A DNA stretch of 64,000 nucleotides from Neoscytalidium dimidiatum. Lineage: Eukaryota > Ascomycota > Dothideomycetes > Botryosphaeriales > Botryosphaeriaceae. The notes beneath the pieces were generated by a model. That model worked only from the letters and a program-made list of their open reading frames with translations, did no database searches and had not been told where the DNA came from. Position 1 is the stretch's first letter. Each line of letters starts with the position of its first letter. The translations under genes were made by a program, and so were the position numbers. Of this stretch, positions 1 to 11,946 are shown piece after piece. Location of the stretch: contig CM074699.1 of NCBI GenBank assembly GCA_037367355.1, positions 372,001 through 436,000 of the forward strand, written 5' to 3'.

Positions 1-1
1 C

Positions 2-3000
2 CGCTACGAAGATCTCGCTCGCGATCTCACCACGTCAATAGACACGCTATACGACTTGTCGAGGGCAAGAAGGGTCTCAGCTTTTGGCGGCCTCTCCCAC
101 GACGCTAAACCACACCTTACCAAGTCCGAGTCCCTTCCATCCACTCCGTTCAAAACTCCCTTCTTGGATGATGAATACAACGAATCTTCACTCACTCTTG
201 TGAGCCCTCCAACTATGTCAGCTTCTTCAACAGTTGACACAGAATCCATTCCAAGGATCGACCCTTCTTCTCTCATTCTCCCTGAAGAGGAACCTCCGCC
301 ATACGAGAGCATCGGAGTGCCCTCCTGTACTCGTCTCATAGGCCATCTACGTCGAAGTCAGCCGTCCACTAATCCATGGAGATTCGATACAGGGGAAGTT
401 CAAACGGTCCCTGTCCTCATCGAGTATGCTGGATTTGATCCTGTCTACCGCATGACAGGTGTACCGCCACCCTTGGAAAGGCTGGAGAGTCTACTTGACG
501 TACTGTCTCGAGGCGTGGGGCGTTTCGGGGACGGTCCGGATGCTCCTGCTTTCGGGACTTTGAAGTGCGTGGGCTATTTCGAGGATCCTAATCAACCTCG
601 TTTTGGGCTCGTCTTCGAACTACCAAGCTTCATGCGCACTGGGGGATCCCGCCCGCTATGGCCGGCCGACCTCCATGCACTACGCCCTGTCACTTTGCTG
701 AGTGTACTGCAGTCCAGCGCGAAAAACAACGTTGCTGTGCCAAATATCCCCGCTCTTGAAAAGCGCTTCCGCGTGGCTTTAAATCTCGTTCTTTCTTTCA
801 GCAAACTTCATGCTAGCGGATTCGCCCATAAAGATGTCAACAGCAGCAATGTTTTGCTTTTCCGCAAATCGAAGCCAGTGGGCCAATCTGGGAGCCACAA
901 GCAACCCCAATTTGAGCTACAGTCACCTTATGTCTGCTCTTTTGACCTCTTCTCAGAATTCAATGTTGAAGTGCAACCCTCTGGCACAAACATTTATCGC
1001 CATCCTCATGATCCTAGCACACAGAACCCAGCACAGTCCAGCTACGGTCCTCGGTTCGACATGTATGGTCTGGCTCTGATCCTACTCGAAATTGGCCTGT
1101 GGATCCCTCTCTCCGACATTTTCAAACAAAAGTATACTCTTGCGGATTTCAAAGTTCGACTTGAAGATATCTGGATCAGGAGATTGGCAGGAAAGTGCGG
1201 TACTGCCTACATGCAAGCGGTGCGAGAATGTTTTTCGGCTGCAGACCGGAACCTCTCTGGCACGGACATCAAAGTGGTCTACGATCGCGTATTAGGTAGA
1301 CTCCACAGATGTTCTCTCCTGGATGACGCCGACCCCTATCCTTTCGATTTGGGACACCATGCGGCAGCTTCTCCGTCTCCAAGTGCAAGTCTCCTGAAAC
1401 GCTCACAGGACCACGGTTCAGGCCATAAACGAGCGAAACTTCAGAAAAAGAATGCGCCCGATATCATTGAGCATCTGGATCAAGAATTCAGCAAGTCATT
1501 GTCATCAAAAGCTGTTGCTGACTCGGAGAGGGCTGAACTTAACTCCTGGCTAGAACTTGGGCGTGCGCACGATCCAGGACTGCATGGTGGTCATGCAGCT
1601 CGTTCAACGAAAGGAGAAGGGCACCATGGTGGGACCCACGCCAGGGTAATTCCTGAGTCTCCGCACGTTGATAGTATGGTAGAGGCTGCAAGAACCATTC
1701 AACGTGCGTGGCGCAGATCCCGGGGGAAGATAACCTTCCAAGAATACAAAAAGAAAGTCGTCATCATACAGAACCAATGGCGCCAGAGAACAGCTCGAAA
1801 GTTTTTGGATTCTTCTGCAGACCAGCCGCAGATACTGGACCGGGCAATCACAGAATGTCATACCGTCCCGGATCCCGATATCACTATCGACGAGATGCAC
1901 GTACGGACATCTATCAAGTTGAAACAACAAAAATCTGCTACGAAACGAAAGCTCCTTGTCCAGCCCCTCTGGAAGCCAAGTCCAAGCATGGCTGCTGAAT
2001 GGGACCAAACAATCCTGCCACGACTTATGCGTATATGTGAGAAAGCCTTAAGAGATTCCCCGGAAAGCTCTAGTATTGATCTCTTTGGAATTGGGCCATC
2101 TCCTTTGGATGCCAAAGCCACGATCGTCGTCACTTGTGCCAGCACGGCAAAAGTGAAGGCAGCCTTGGCAAAGAAATTCAATTTTGACCGCGCCATGTAT
2201 GACCTAAAGGTGCACAAGGGGAGAATTAAGCGGTCGAAGTTGACGAGGCCAACCCGGAGACGCAGAGCACCATACCGATCTATGATGGATGAAGAAGAGG
2301 TGCCGGCACTGAATGGTTGCTTCCAACAGCGCCCTGTCTGTGGAGCTTCGATAGGCGCATACAACGGGGAGCATCTGCCTCCTGTCTCCTATGGAGGAGT
2401 CGTGCTTGTCGACGATGAACCGTTTGGGATGAGTGTCCATCATATGTTGGATATCCCAAGTGAAGACGAGAGTGAGTACGATGACGGGTATTCAGATGTA
2501 GAGTAAGTATTCTCTTTGGAGATCTCAGTGAAAATTGCCCACATGACCCTTTGTGCACTTAACGTGCTCCAACCCCCTTGGTGGATCTTTCTTCCTCGGT
2601 AACTATCTCATTCTCTGAAAACCCAATCCTTGATTAACGATGGCTTTTACTAACGCTACAAGCAGAAGCGAAGAAGCCTTGCGTTCAAGCGCGAGATTGA
2701 ATAGCTACCCGTGGACTTCTCAAATAGGCTCTCAGCCTTTGCTACAGGATCTTCCAGAAACACCAGAAGCATTCGAGATCTCGGACGACGAGGAGGATCT
2801 GGACGATGGCGCCAGCTATACCTATGACTCTGCAGACGAGGCGTACACCGACTCTGAAAGCGAGGATGCTTGTTCTGAACCCGGCGACATCCCAGGTATT
2901 GAAGCAGGTGATGGCGATGAGATTCTCATTACTCAGCCCGCTATCGACGACGTGGAAGACGACTTCTTCCCTTGCGAAGAAGACCGCGATGAAGACCATT

Positions 3001-3841
3001 TGGATTCTCATCAGCTTGGTCACGTCCATGCCTCATCTGGGATTCGGCGCTGGAATCGGAACGGTATTGTCCATGAGATCGATTGGTCTCTACTGAAGTT
3101 GAAGGAAGAGCGCCTCCAGCCTTACAACCTTGTACAGGGTGGGAAACGATTCTGCTCTCGTCAGGGGAAGCTTTGCCCGAAGCTGGTAGATCCGGTAGAC
3201 AGGAGGCTCTTCAAGCCTGAAGAAGATGAATATCCGAGTCAGGTACGTGTTTTGCTAATACAGTGAGAGTGCGTGGTGTTGATCTAATCTTCAATCAAGG
3301 TCGCTAAGGCAGAGGACCTGGGTAGTCTTCAAGTTCACAGTCTAGGAAGAACAAGCGGGTTGAAGGGCGGAGTCATTAGCCACACAATGACTGCTGTCAA
3401 GATACACGGCCGAAAATCTTACGCGCGGAGCTGGCATGTCTCCGGTGGACTTGGTGGTGAGTCAGAGTACGATGTAATTTCGGGTTTGAAATGCTAACTC
3501 AATGATTAGTCGGCGGGGACTCGGGTGCCTGGGTCATTGACAACGAGCAAGGCCGCATCTGCGGCCACATATTGGCTTGGTGCGATAGGAATCATGTGGC
3601 ATACATTGCCCCAATGCAAGTGCTTCTGGAGGATATCAAGCGTACATTGCGAGCCAAGAAGATTGCCTTACCTGGACAGGAGGACGAAGAAGCAATTACA
3701 GCTACTGTGAAGGGAGGATTCGAGCTACCTGATATTAAACAACTGAACATTGGCGATGTGGACGGAGATATCAAGAGTCGATTCATGGAGAGCCCCAGCA
3801 GGCTCGAGATGGTGAGAGGGCGTAGGGGGCAGATGGCTTGA
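2..3841 (+). CDS. Pseudokinase-like / IQ / trypsin-like protease protein, 5' end outside window
   Basis: Spliced model: <2..2502, 2666..3242, 3300..3456, 3510..3841. The frame is open to the window edge, so the N-terminus is missing. The first part is protein-kinase-like: a catalytic-loop variant HKDVNSSNVLLF near 829-864, SFDLFS where DFG is expected, and a helix-F-like RFDMYGLALILLEIG. It is therefore probably a degenerate kinase. Two IQ-type motifs follow (IQRAWRR and IIQNQWRQR, about 1697-1800). The C-terminal part is a chymotrypsin-fold protease: His in SVHHML (2438-2443), Asp in EIDWSLLKL (about 3077-3103), Ser in GGDSGAW (about 3512-3532). The stop at 2504-2506 overlaps a perfect GTAAGT donor. 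An ACTAAC branch site and a CAG acceptor ending at 2665 restore the frame, uniting the His with the Asp and Ser. Kinase-like proteins of this kind are common in fungal HeLo/NLR-type repertoires; the role here is unknown. An alternative is two adjacent genes, which would leave the protease without its His. Confidence 0.75.
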
Positions 3842-4466
3842 AGCATTGCATTGTGATACCCATTAGTTATCGAGTAACAATTTCATTTCTTTTAGATTTC
3901 TATGCTCCACTTTTAGGCGCCGTGGTGACTCTTTTTTCTTGAGAGTGCACATTGCCCAATACGTTAGAGGTATCCGTCCCTTCATATGAAGTTATCAAGC
4001 ACTCACCCGCCGCGCCGTCTTCCTAGTTGGAACGAGGTCTACGCGGGAGTCTCTGCTCAAGTTCTCGTTCGTATACATACACACCAGTAGACAGGCAATC
4101 GCAGCATTAATTCTCCGATAGGGCTCGTATCGCGCGCCTTATCGGGATGGATTGCGAGTAAGCAAAAGCCGCCCGGCAAAGAACGAGGCTGGGGTGCATG
4201 CCAAGCTCCCGAGCCATGACGTCTGTCTGACCGCGAGAGCTAGCTGGCTGGACCTCGGGGAAAACCCCCCATTAAGCTCCAAAGGCGTCATCACCGCCCG
4301 TGGCATGTGAAAGCACACGACAAACATCTCTCTTCATTCTTCAGCTAAGAATTTTTACGAATATATACTTTTGTTTGTACATGTAATTGCCTTTTCGCTC
4401 ATCTGTCGGATTCCCTCGCCGCCCCGGTCCTTTTTTTGTGCACCCTAGTGAGAGCTTGACGCGACC
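3842..4466. other. Intergenic, no gene seen
   Basis: Terminator region of the protease gene and promoter of the carrier gene. Several short open frames exist on both strands but none has splice sites, composition or motifs of a gene. A pyrimidine-rich stretch (about 4380-4440) precedes the carrier start. Confidence 0.6.
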
Positions 4467-5509
4467 ATGGCGGACGACGACGGCGGGGAGGGCAGTTTCC
4501 TGTACAACAGCCAGCTGGTGCGTTTAGTTCTCTCTACTCGAAACGAGCGTTTCTTCATGCTCAAGTCGCTCTGCTAACGTGAACGTGCGTGCAGGACGCA
4601 TTCGACCTCTACCACATCGTCCAGGAGGAAACGCGGCCGCGGCGCGCACCGCTCGGCCCCGCGCTGCCCGCGCTCGGACACGCGACGTCCGGCGCGCTGG
4701 GGTCCGCGATATCGAAGCTGTTGATCTACCCGCTCGACCTTGTCATCACGCGGTTGCAGGTGCAGGCGCAGTTCAAGAAGGACGGCAAAGGCGGCACGGA
4801 CGAAGGGGGCACGGACGACGACGACGATGGCGATGACGACGGGGAGTACAGGGACATCGTCGACGCGGTGAAGAAGATCTACGCGCGGGAGGGAGGGCTG
4901 CCCGCTTTCTACAGCGGCGTCGCGCAGGACCTGGCCAAGAGCGTGGCCGACTCGTTCCTGTTCTTCCTGGCGTACAACTTCGCCAAGGCGAGCCGGCAGC
5001 GGCGGCAGGAGAACCCCCGGCGCGCGCTGCCGGCCTTCGAGGAGATCGCGGTCGGCATGGTGGCCGGCGCGTTCTCGAAGTTCTGGACGACGCCGGTGCA
5101 GAACGTGGTGACGCGCATGCAGACGGCCAGCATGGTGGCGGCGCGCGACCGCAGCAGCACTGTCGGCCCGCAGCTGAGCGCCAGGGGCATCGCGCTGCAG
5201 ATTCGGCACGAGAAGGGGCTGGCGGGCTTCTGGTCGGGTTACTCGGCCGCGCTGATACTGACGCTCAACCCGGCGCTCACGTTCCTGCTGCACGAGTCGC
5301 TGCTGAGGGTGCTGCTCCCGCGCGCCAGGCGCGCCGATCCGGGCCCCAGGCTCACGTTCCTGATCGCGGCGCTGAGCAAGGTGGTCGCGTCGACAATTAC
5401 CTATCCCGTGTCGCTGGCGAAGACGCGCGCGCAGGTGTCGTCGTCGTCGGCCGCGGATGCGGCGGCAGAGGAGCAGCAGGAGCCGCTGCGGGAGAAAGAT
5501 GGCAATAGT

Positions 5510-5543
<34 letters not shown>

Positions 5544-5956
5544 AGCGAGCGAAGAAGGCGGGGCGGGCGACGATCTTCAGCTCGATTCTGGAGATTGCGA
5601 GGAGGGAGGGCGCGGGCGGGCTCTATCAGGGGTTGGGCGGCGAGGTGCTCAAGGGCTTCTTCAGCCACGGGTTGACGATGCTGATGAAGGAGCGCATCCA
5701 CGTGCTCGTCATCCAGCTGTACTACCTCATCCTCAAGGCGCTGCGGCGCTACCCCGGCCCGCAGGAGCTCGCGGCGCAGGCGCAGGAGGAGATGAGGGAG
5801 GCGGTGGAGGCGGGCCGAGAGCTGGTGGGGAGCGCGTCCGAAAAGGTGCAGGCGGCCATGGAAAAGACGTCGGCGCAGGTGGGCGACGTCTATGGGAAGA
5901 GCGTGGAGAGAGCGGCGGAGCTCGTCAAGCGAGAGGGCGGTAAGCGCGAGGATTAA
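4467..5956 (+). CDS. Mitochondrial-carrier-family protein, Pmp47/Ant1-like (peroxisomal adenine nucleotide carrier)
   Basis: Exons 4467..4517 and 4595..5956, one phase-0 intron, about 470 residues. Three carrier repeats are visible through their signature positions: YPLDLVITRLQ (about 4728-4760), a second TTPVQNVVTRMQ (about 5089-5125) and a third TYPVSLAKTRAQ (about 5398-5436). The repeat spacing and the TRLQ/TRMQ/TRAQ tails match the Pmp47/Ant1 group, which exchanges ATP for AMP across the peroxisomal membrane to fuel fatty-acid activation; the substrate is an inference from the family. The first matrix loop carries an acidic Asp/Gly tract. Between repeats there is a long alanine run encoded by a GCG repeat (about 5511-5542). 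The C-terminus is a long Ala/Glu/Lys amphipathic helix. The short first exon was chosen because its ATG and donor give the in-frame acidic N-terminus usual for the family. Confidence 0.85.
5511..5542 (+). repeat. GCG trinucleotide repeat (poly-alanine)
   Basis: About eleven consecutive GCG units inside the carrier gene, encoding an alanine run between the second and third carrier repeats. Its length is likely variable between strains. Confidence 0.9.
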
Positions 5957-6863
5957 TTAAACAAGGAAAAAAATTCAGAGCGAAATTGGAACTGAGGGTC
6001 CCCATCGGCGGTACTCTTTTTTTTTTTTTTCCTTTCTCTAGTTGATAGGTTTTCGTCTTGTCACGATCAAGTCATGTGCGTGGTGGGCTGGCACCTGCAG
6101 GCGGGCTGGGCTGGGCTGGGCTGGTACCTACCTACGCACCTGGGCTGCAGCTTTAGAGCGATCGCGGCATCGGCAGCGGGATGGAACGCGCTGGTGCGGG
6201 CAGCAAGGGCGGCGTTGCGTGCCCACGCAACGTGTCCGGGCACGCAGTGTGTTGAAATCTGCCGCCAGTGGGTTGCGCGCCGCTGCAGCACAAGATTTGA
6301 TAAGGATGCCTGCCGCGGTTCTGGGCATGCTCGAGGAGATCGGCCGTGTGGTTGGCTCTCATGCAGGTGCAGGGATTGACTGCCCGTTGCTGCGCGACAC
6401 GTCCGAGCGCCGCGCTGCTTGCCAGAGCCACTCCCGTATCCTGCGTCAACATCCACCACGCCCAACCCACTCCTCCGACGACAACACCCCCCCACCGACG
6501 CGCGCGCCGCCGCGACGAGACATGGACGCAGGTCCGCGCCAGTAGACCCCTACCGATCACCTGCGCCTGCACCCTCGACGAGCGCACTCCCCCAGCTGCC
6601 GTGAAACACCCCAGTCCTTCACCTCACCGCTCGGGACGACCTGCGGCAGGCACTCACCCAGCGCCCTCCGCCAAAGGCGCCTCCACCGCACCGGACGACG
6701 ACACTCACGAACGACATCCCCCGCCGCCACGACGACCTCACGACCACCGCCACGACGACTCTTTCACGACGCCTCCCTCCCACCGTCGCGCAGCCGCCGC
6801 CGCCAGGACCACTGCGCCCCTGCGTAGCGCGAGCCGACGCACACCACCACCACCACCACCACT
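5957..6863. other. Intergenic / long C-rich leader of the NudE gene
   Basis: There is a T-tract near 6018-6031, a short GGGCT tandem repeat (about 6104-6123), then 400 nt of C-rich, ACC/CAC-rich sequence running up to the NudE start. Long frames occur here only because GC-rich DNA has few stops; none looks like protein. Confidence 0.6.
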
Positions 6864-8919
6864 ATGACATCGACACAGGACCGCCCCCCATCGAGCCCCG
6901 CCCCGGGCGGCTCGCTCGAACAGGACCTCGCCTACTACAAGCAGCAGTATGAGCAGCTCGAGGTCGAGCTGCAGGAGTTCCAGGCCTCCAGTCGCGAGCT
7001 GGAGTCCGAGCTGGAGAGGGACATCGAGGCTTCGGAAAAGCGCGAGCGCCAGCTGAAGGAGAAGGTGGAAGCTCTGGGCTTCGAGGTCGAGGAGTGGAAG
7101 GTAAGTCGCCGCCAATGTCTCGCCTGCGCATCGCCGCTGGCTTCCTGCCGTCGCCGTGCCCGAGCGGGCCGTCGTGCCCCGTTCCAGGGGGTCGCCGTCG
7201 AAGACATCTGAATGGCTGCTAACGCGCACCTCTTCCGCGTGCCAGGCCAAGTACAAGCAGTCCAAGACCGAGGCCAATGGAGCGCAGAACGCCCTTCAGA
7301 AGGAGATCACCACCCTCCGCGAGACCAACCGCTCGCTGCAGCTGCGCCTTCGCGACATCGAGGTCGCCAACGATGACTTCGAGCGCCAGGCACGGAACCA
7401 GACCTCGTCGCTGGAGGATCTCGAGCAGAAGTACAACATCTCCATCGAGCGCGGCGTCATGCTTGAGGAGGAGATCAAGGCAGGGGAGCAGGAGCGTGAG
7501 GACCTGAGGATAGAGAACCAGCGTTTGCGCGACGAGCTTGCCGACCTGTCCATCGAAGCCGACATCGTCAAGGAGAAGCTACGCGTCGCAGAGGATACCA
7601 TCGCCCGGCATCGTGCAGAGAAGACGCATGCCCTCGTCACCGCCGACCACGTCAGGCCACGCTCGCCCGTGTCAGAGACTTCGACCTCGGCCACGACGGT
7701 GTCGTCACCCACGACGTCGACGCCCCCGCCCACCAAGTCTAACCGCACCAGTGCCACGACTCCACCCTCCCCGAACTTTGCGGAGTTCATGGATCGCTCC
7801 AAGGATATTCGTGGCGTCACGACCCAGCGTAAAGGCTCCATCGCCATCCACGACAACACGCCACGTCCCAGAGACTATGGCCCACAGCGCACGCGGCACA
7901 ATCGGGCCCCGTCCATCCCATGGAGTTCTGCGAGTGGGCGCTCATCACCTACAAGGGCACGCAGACCTACTCATGGTCACTCGTACAAGCCTAGTGGTGA
8001 TGGGGCTCTCCCTCGCTCGGGCTCGCTATACCAGATTCGTGGGCTGATTGGCAAGATGCAGAAGCTCGAGGCCCGCGTCCACAACGTACGCAGCAAGCTA
8101 CCTGCACCTACCCACACGCCTCCACGAGCAAGCCCTCGCGGCGGCAGCGCTCAGAGCAACCACTCATCCATGCCGTCTAACGTCACCGTCCGCTCCACGG
8201 GTCGGAAACGGACGAGCGCCAGCACTGCCAGCTCTGTCAAGGACGGTGAGGACAACAACACTGGCATCTCGAAGCTGAACTTCGGTGCATCCGTCACCAA
8301 GAATGGCAGCTTGTCTGGGTTCATGAGCGCTCCAAGTGACACGCTGAGCGCGAGCAGCCGGCCTACCAGCCGTGCCAGTGAGCGCAGCGGAGTTAGCGGT
8401 ATCAGCAATGGCTACGGTCGCCCTGTTTCGCGAGGCAGCGGTCGGCCTCCGTCACGCAACAGCAATACCGGTCGCGGCACTCCCCTGGGCCACTACTCGA
8501 CGAACAACACCACCGAGGCCCGCCGCCCTCGTACCAGTGCCGCTGGGTCCAGCAATTTCTACAGCAACGACCGTTACGGCGGCCCCACCCGCCCACGGAC
8601 GCGTACTAGGGCCAACACGCGCTCTCAGTTCGATGACTTGGACGAGCCCGGTTCAGGTCGCGACACCCTGAGCGCTCTTTCCACACCGGTCACTCGCACC
8701 AAGCCTGACTTCAGCCGCAGTGTCGGTTCCAACAGCTCGGGCATCCCGACTCCGAACGGCCTTGGAACTGGCATTCCCACACCGTCCGGGCTGCCGAGGC
8801 GGATGAGCAAGACTCGCAGGGCAAGCGTGGACACTGGTGCGGGTGCCGGCATCCCACCTCCTCCCGTCCTGCAACGCAACCACAACAGGAAGTTGAGCGA
8901 GGTGGGAGAGACCTGGTAA
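6864..8919 (+). CDS. nudE: Nuclear distribution protein NudE (dynein regulator)
   Basis: Exons 6864..7100 and 7246..8919, phase-0 intron, 636 residues. The first about 200 residues form a continuous heptad coiled coil starting with LAYYKQQYEQLEVELQEFQ, the hallmark of NudE/Ndel1/RO11. This segment binds LIS1 (NudF) and dynein and controls nuclear migration and hyphal transport. The remainder is Ser/Thr/Pro/Arg-rich and low in complexity, as usual in fungal homologues, and probably disordered and phosphorylated. The intron sits inside the coiled coil. The ATG follows a CAC-rich leader directly. Identification rests on the N-terminal coil; the tail is not diagnostic. Confidence 0.9.
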
Positions 8920-11550
8920 AGGATGAGAAATATGATTGCGCGGCGATCCGGTCAATCTGGGAAATCGAAGTGCTCGGCCAGATCGGAGATGGAGATTCCA
9001 GGGGGATTGTGGAGCATAGAGTGCCACGAGGCGTGGGGCTACGAGGCGCTGTCCCTGCCCCCAGACCGGACACCGCTCGCGCGTAACACGACAACCATGA
9101 CTTAAAAAAGCTTTCATGCTTTTCCTACCATCATATCGTTTTCGAACCATCGCAGCAGAGTTCACCCGTTTTCAGCCAGGAAGGAGAAAAAGACGGGCTT
9201 GAAATTCAAAAACTCCCTCCGCCTTTTGTAAGGAGGGGATTTTTCGGACGGGTTTCAAGGCGTCTTTGGAGTCCTGGCGTTGCATGTTTCTGGGTTTGGG
9301 TTTTATTGGAACCTGGGGCTGGCGCTACTTCTGCTGTTGCCATTCACTGCTTTTTGCCGTCTCTTTTTTTTTTTTTTTTCCCTCTTTTGCGTCCGCGCAC
9401 ACAACCTACACGTCTCACACACACAGACACACTTGCTCATGTTTTTGAGTTGCAAATTTTCCTTTTCCCTCTACACAAACAACAAATTATTGGGCCGACC
9501 CTTTGACCTTTGCACCCCTTGCAATTCCTCTCTCGGTTGTCGTTCTGGCTTCTAGGTCAGCGGCGATTCAACCGGATTTCTTTGCTACATCTTTTTTCCG
9601 GGTACATAAGATCATCAGTTCATCCGCATGATACCCCTCCTCTTTCTACCTTTTCGAACCTTTTTCTAAATTGCTACTGCTATTACGCATCTCTCTACTA
9701 CCCTCAAACCGACCCACTGGCCAAGCTTTTTTGCGCCTTTGTTACGACAAAACAAACTTTACGGCCAGCGACAAGACAAACGTTCGATCATTCAAACCTG
9801 AATATCAAAGAAATTTCCTTTTCACACCAAATCAAATATCACCGAATCCTACCGAAAACAAATTGCCTGAGACACTTTTTTTTCTTTCCCCCACCTTGTT
9901 GGAGTTTTCTTTTTTGGGAGATGCTGGGCCTTGTTTTTGCTCAACTGCCTCCGTTATCGTTTCTCCTCTTCTTCGCGCGCTCTGTTGCTCAGATTGATCA
10001 CTTTCGGTTGTACAGACTTTGATGGCTGGTAGGCTTGTGGCTTGGGGAGGAAGCGGTTTTTTAGTACTGCGTGGATGGGTAGGGGAGGAGAGCGACGAGC
10101 CTGGGAGATAAGAAAGTGTGAGGGGGGTCTTATGAAGGAGAATGGGGTCCCTCCGATGCATCACTTCTATGATGGGAGGGCATATGCGGAATGCGCGTGG
10201 AAGAGGCAGATAGCAGATAGAATGGATGTGAAATGTGACTGACAAAAAAAAATTTGATTGATGAAAAGGCGTGTCTCTTTTTTGTCGTGTGGTGTGATTT
10301 ATGTGATTTGTAATATGCTTGTCGACTAGGGTGAGAAGTGGGAAGGGGCTCTATATCCTGCTGGGACTATTTTTAGTAGATGGATGCCGTCTTTTCGTAT
10401 TTGGAGGCGGAGTTTAGTCTGAATGAGAGGGACCCCGGTGTCCCTACGCCTTTACTCAATAAAATATGGGCATTGATGAAGTAGAGAAACTTCTTTCTTT
10501 GTGGCACTATCGTATTTTCCTGTGAAGGTGCCGATCAGATTCTGCGGCGCTCATCCTGCCCTTGGGCTGTGTATCCGAATTGTTCCAGCCGCTCTTCTTG
10601 GTTGTTTTAGGCGGCTCGCTCGGATAGCTCAATTCCAGGAATGGGTGGTAGCGCAGTAGCTTGATCAAGGTAACCTGGATTTTTCTTCTCGGAGAGAATT
10701 CCCTCTTTTGTAGCATACATGGGACTGCTGTAGAGCACGAGCCTCATCTCAGCCATCGCCGCACTGAACTCCTCGTCAGCAAGGAGTCGTATGGGCTGCT
10801 TGTTCGATGCTGAGAAAGCTACGTCCCTTAAGGATCTGGTACGTATCCGGGTTCAACGCGAAGAGTTGGCCGGGAGTGTCTGTCTGACAGTTGTCTTTCT
10901 TGTGCCAGTGCGTTCGGACTTGGTGACGCGCACCTCGGCTGTGATATCGGCATCGACGTCGATGTGCGGGGCTGCACCTTCATCTTCGGCCTCCGAGACT
11001 GTGTGCTGGAAGGAAGAGAGATTCTCCAGCACAACCCTCCTAATATTATGGCAATTAAGCTATAGTAAAGTTTGTTCAAGCGTCGTAGACACCTCACCTT
11101 GACGCCGAGACGCGGGTGATCATACTTTGCTAGGGCCTCGCTCTGACTGAGGACGACCTCATGGCGCTCGTACCAATACCGTGGGGGCTGGATGGCTTCG
11201 ATACTCTCGTACGGCTCCGAGTCAAAAAGGCTATCCCATGTTCGCCTCCGGCCGAAGCAGTTGGCGGTCGAGGACGTACTTCCATATACGGGTACGGGCC
11301 GAAGCTCAATGCTTAGGCGGAAGAGGCACGCAGTTGACAGATTGATTAAAGCTGTGATTTATGCTGCCACCGAGACAAGCTAGAGAATTCGGTGAGGTGC
11401 TCGATTATGGAATTAGCATACCTGTTGAAATTTGGTGAGCTGAAGCGAGATGGCCGTCATTGAATGTTGTTGTCTAGACAGGACAGCAGCGGATAGAGAT
11501 TAGGAGAAGACCATGAGTCGTGCCTAGGTATCTTCAAATCTGCCTTTCCA

Positions 11551-11572
11551 GGCCTGTACCATTGTACAGGCC
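11551..11572. repeat. Perfect inverted repeat, 9-bp arms, 4-nt loop
   Basis: GGCCTGTAC and GTACAGGCC flank the loop CATT. It lies in the AT-rich island about 375 nt upstream of the secreted-protein start. It could be a protein-binding palindrome or a remnant of a mobile element; there is no further evidence. Confidence 0.7.
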
Positions 11573-11852
11573 ATGGGTTAGAGCAGGATAGCCGTCAGTA
11601 GATAACTAAGACGAGAGCTGGACATAAGGCTATACCTTGACAACCTTCCAAGAAATGCTAAATTTTATGCAAAGTTCGAAGATATATTTAATTACATAAA
11701 GTCTAGATCGTACAATGGCACCCAATAAACTTGGATTCCATAATACGGTACTTCACGGGTACCAAAAATATTTGGTAGTGAGAGCCGAATCTGTGGCAAC
11801 ATAAAGACATCATATTTAATGGCGTACAAGCTCGAAGGAATAGACAAGAAAT

Positions 11853-11861
11853 TATAAAAAG
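11853..11861 (+). promoter_or_regulatory. TATA box of the secreted-protein gene
   Basis: TATAAAAAG lies 94 nt before the ATG at 11947, a normal distance for a fungal TATA promoter once a leader of 50-60 nt is allowed. Confidence 0.55.
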
Positions 11862-11946
11862 GGCACTGCGTCGATGCGTTATATCCAACATTAGCCGCTC
11901 ATTGATTACAACTTCAACAGGGTACAACGTGAAAGACCAAAACAAC

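Larger units (their letters stand above)
8920..11946. other. Long gene-poor stretch, T-rich then AT-rich
   Basis: 8920-10030 contains the NudE 3' region and many T-tracts (for example 9365-9380) with pyrimidine-rich sequence. The open frames there are low-complexity artefacts of composition. From about 10250 the DNA becomes AT-rich. Between about 10915 and 11330 two plus-strand frames read like decayed protein: one ending near 11063 with Gly/Asp/Val-rich text, and one from about 11140 to 11315. I could not join them or recognise a family. I see no RNA gene. Confidence 0.5.

Noticed and set aside
4574..5701. 375-residue minus-strand frame across the carrier gene
   Set aside because: Arg-rich antisense shadow of a GC-rich exon, with no motif and poly-Arg from the GCG repeat.
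9266..10022. Several overlapping plus-strand open frames downstream of NudE
   Set aside because: They are Phe/Leu/Ser/Pro-rich because the DNA is T/C-rich with T-tracts, overlap in all frames and have no start context or motifs.
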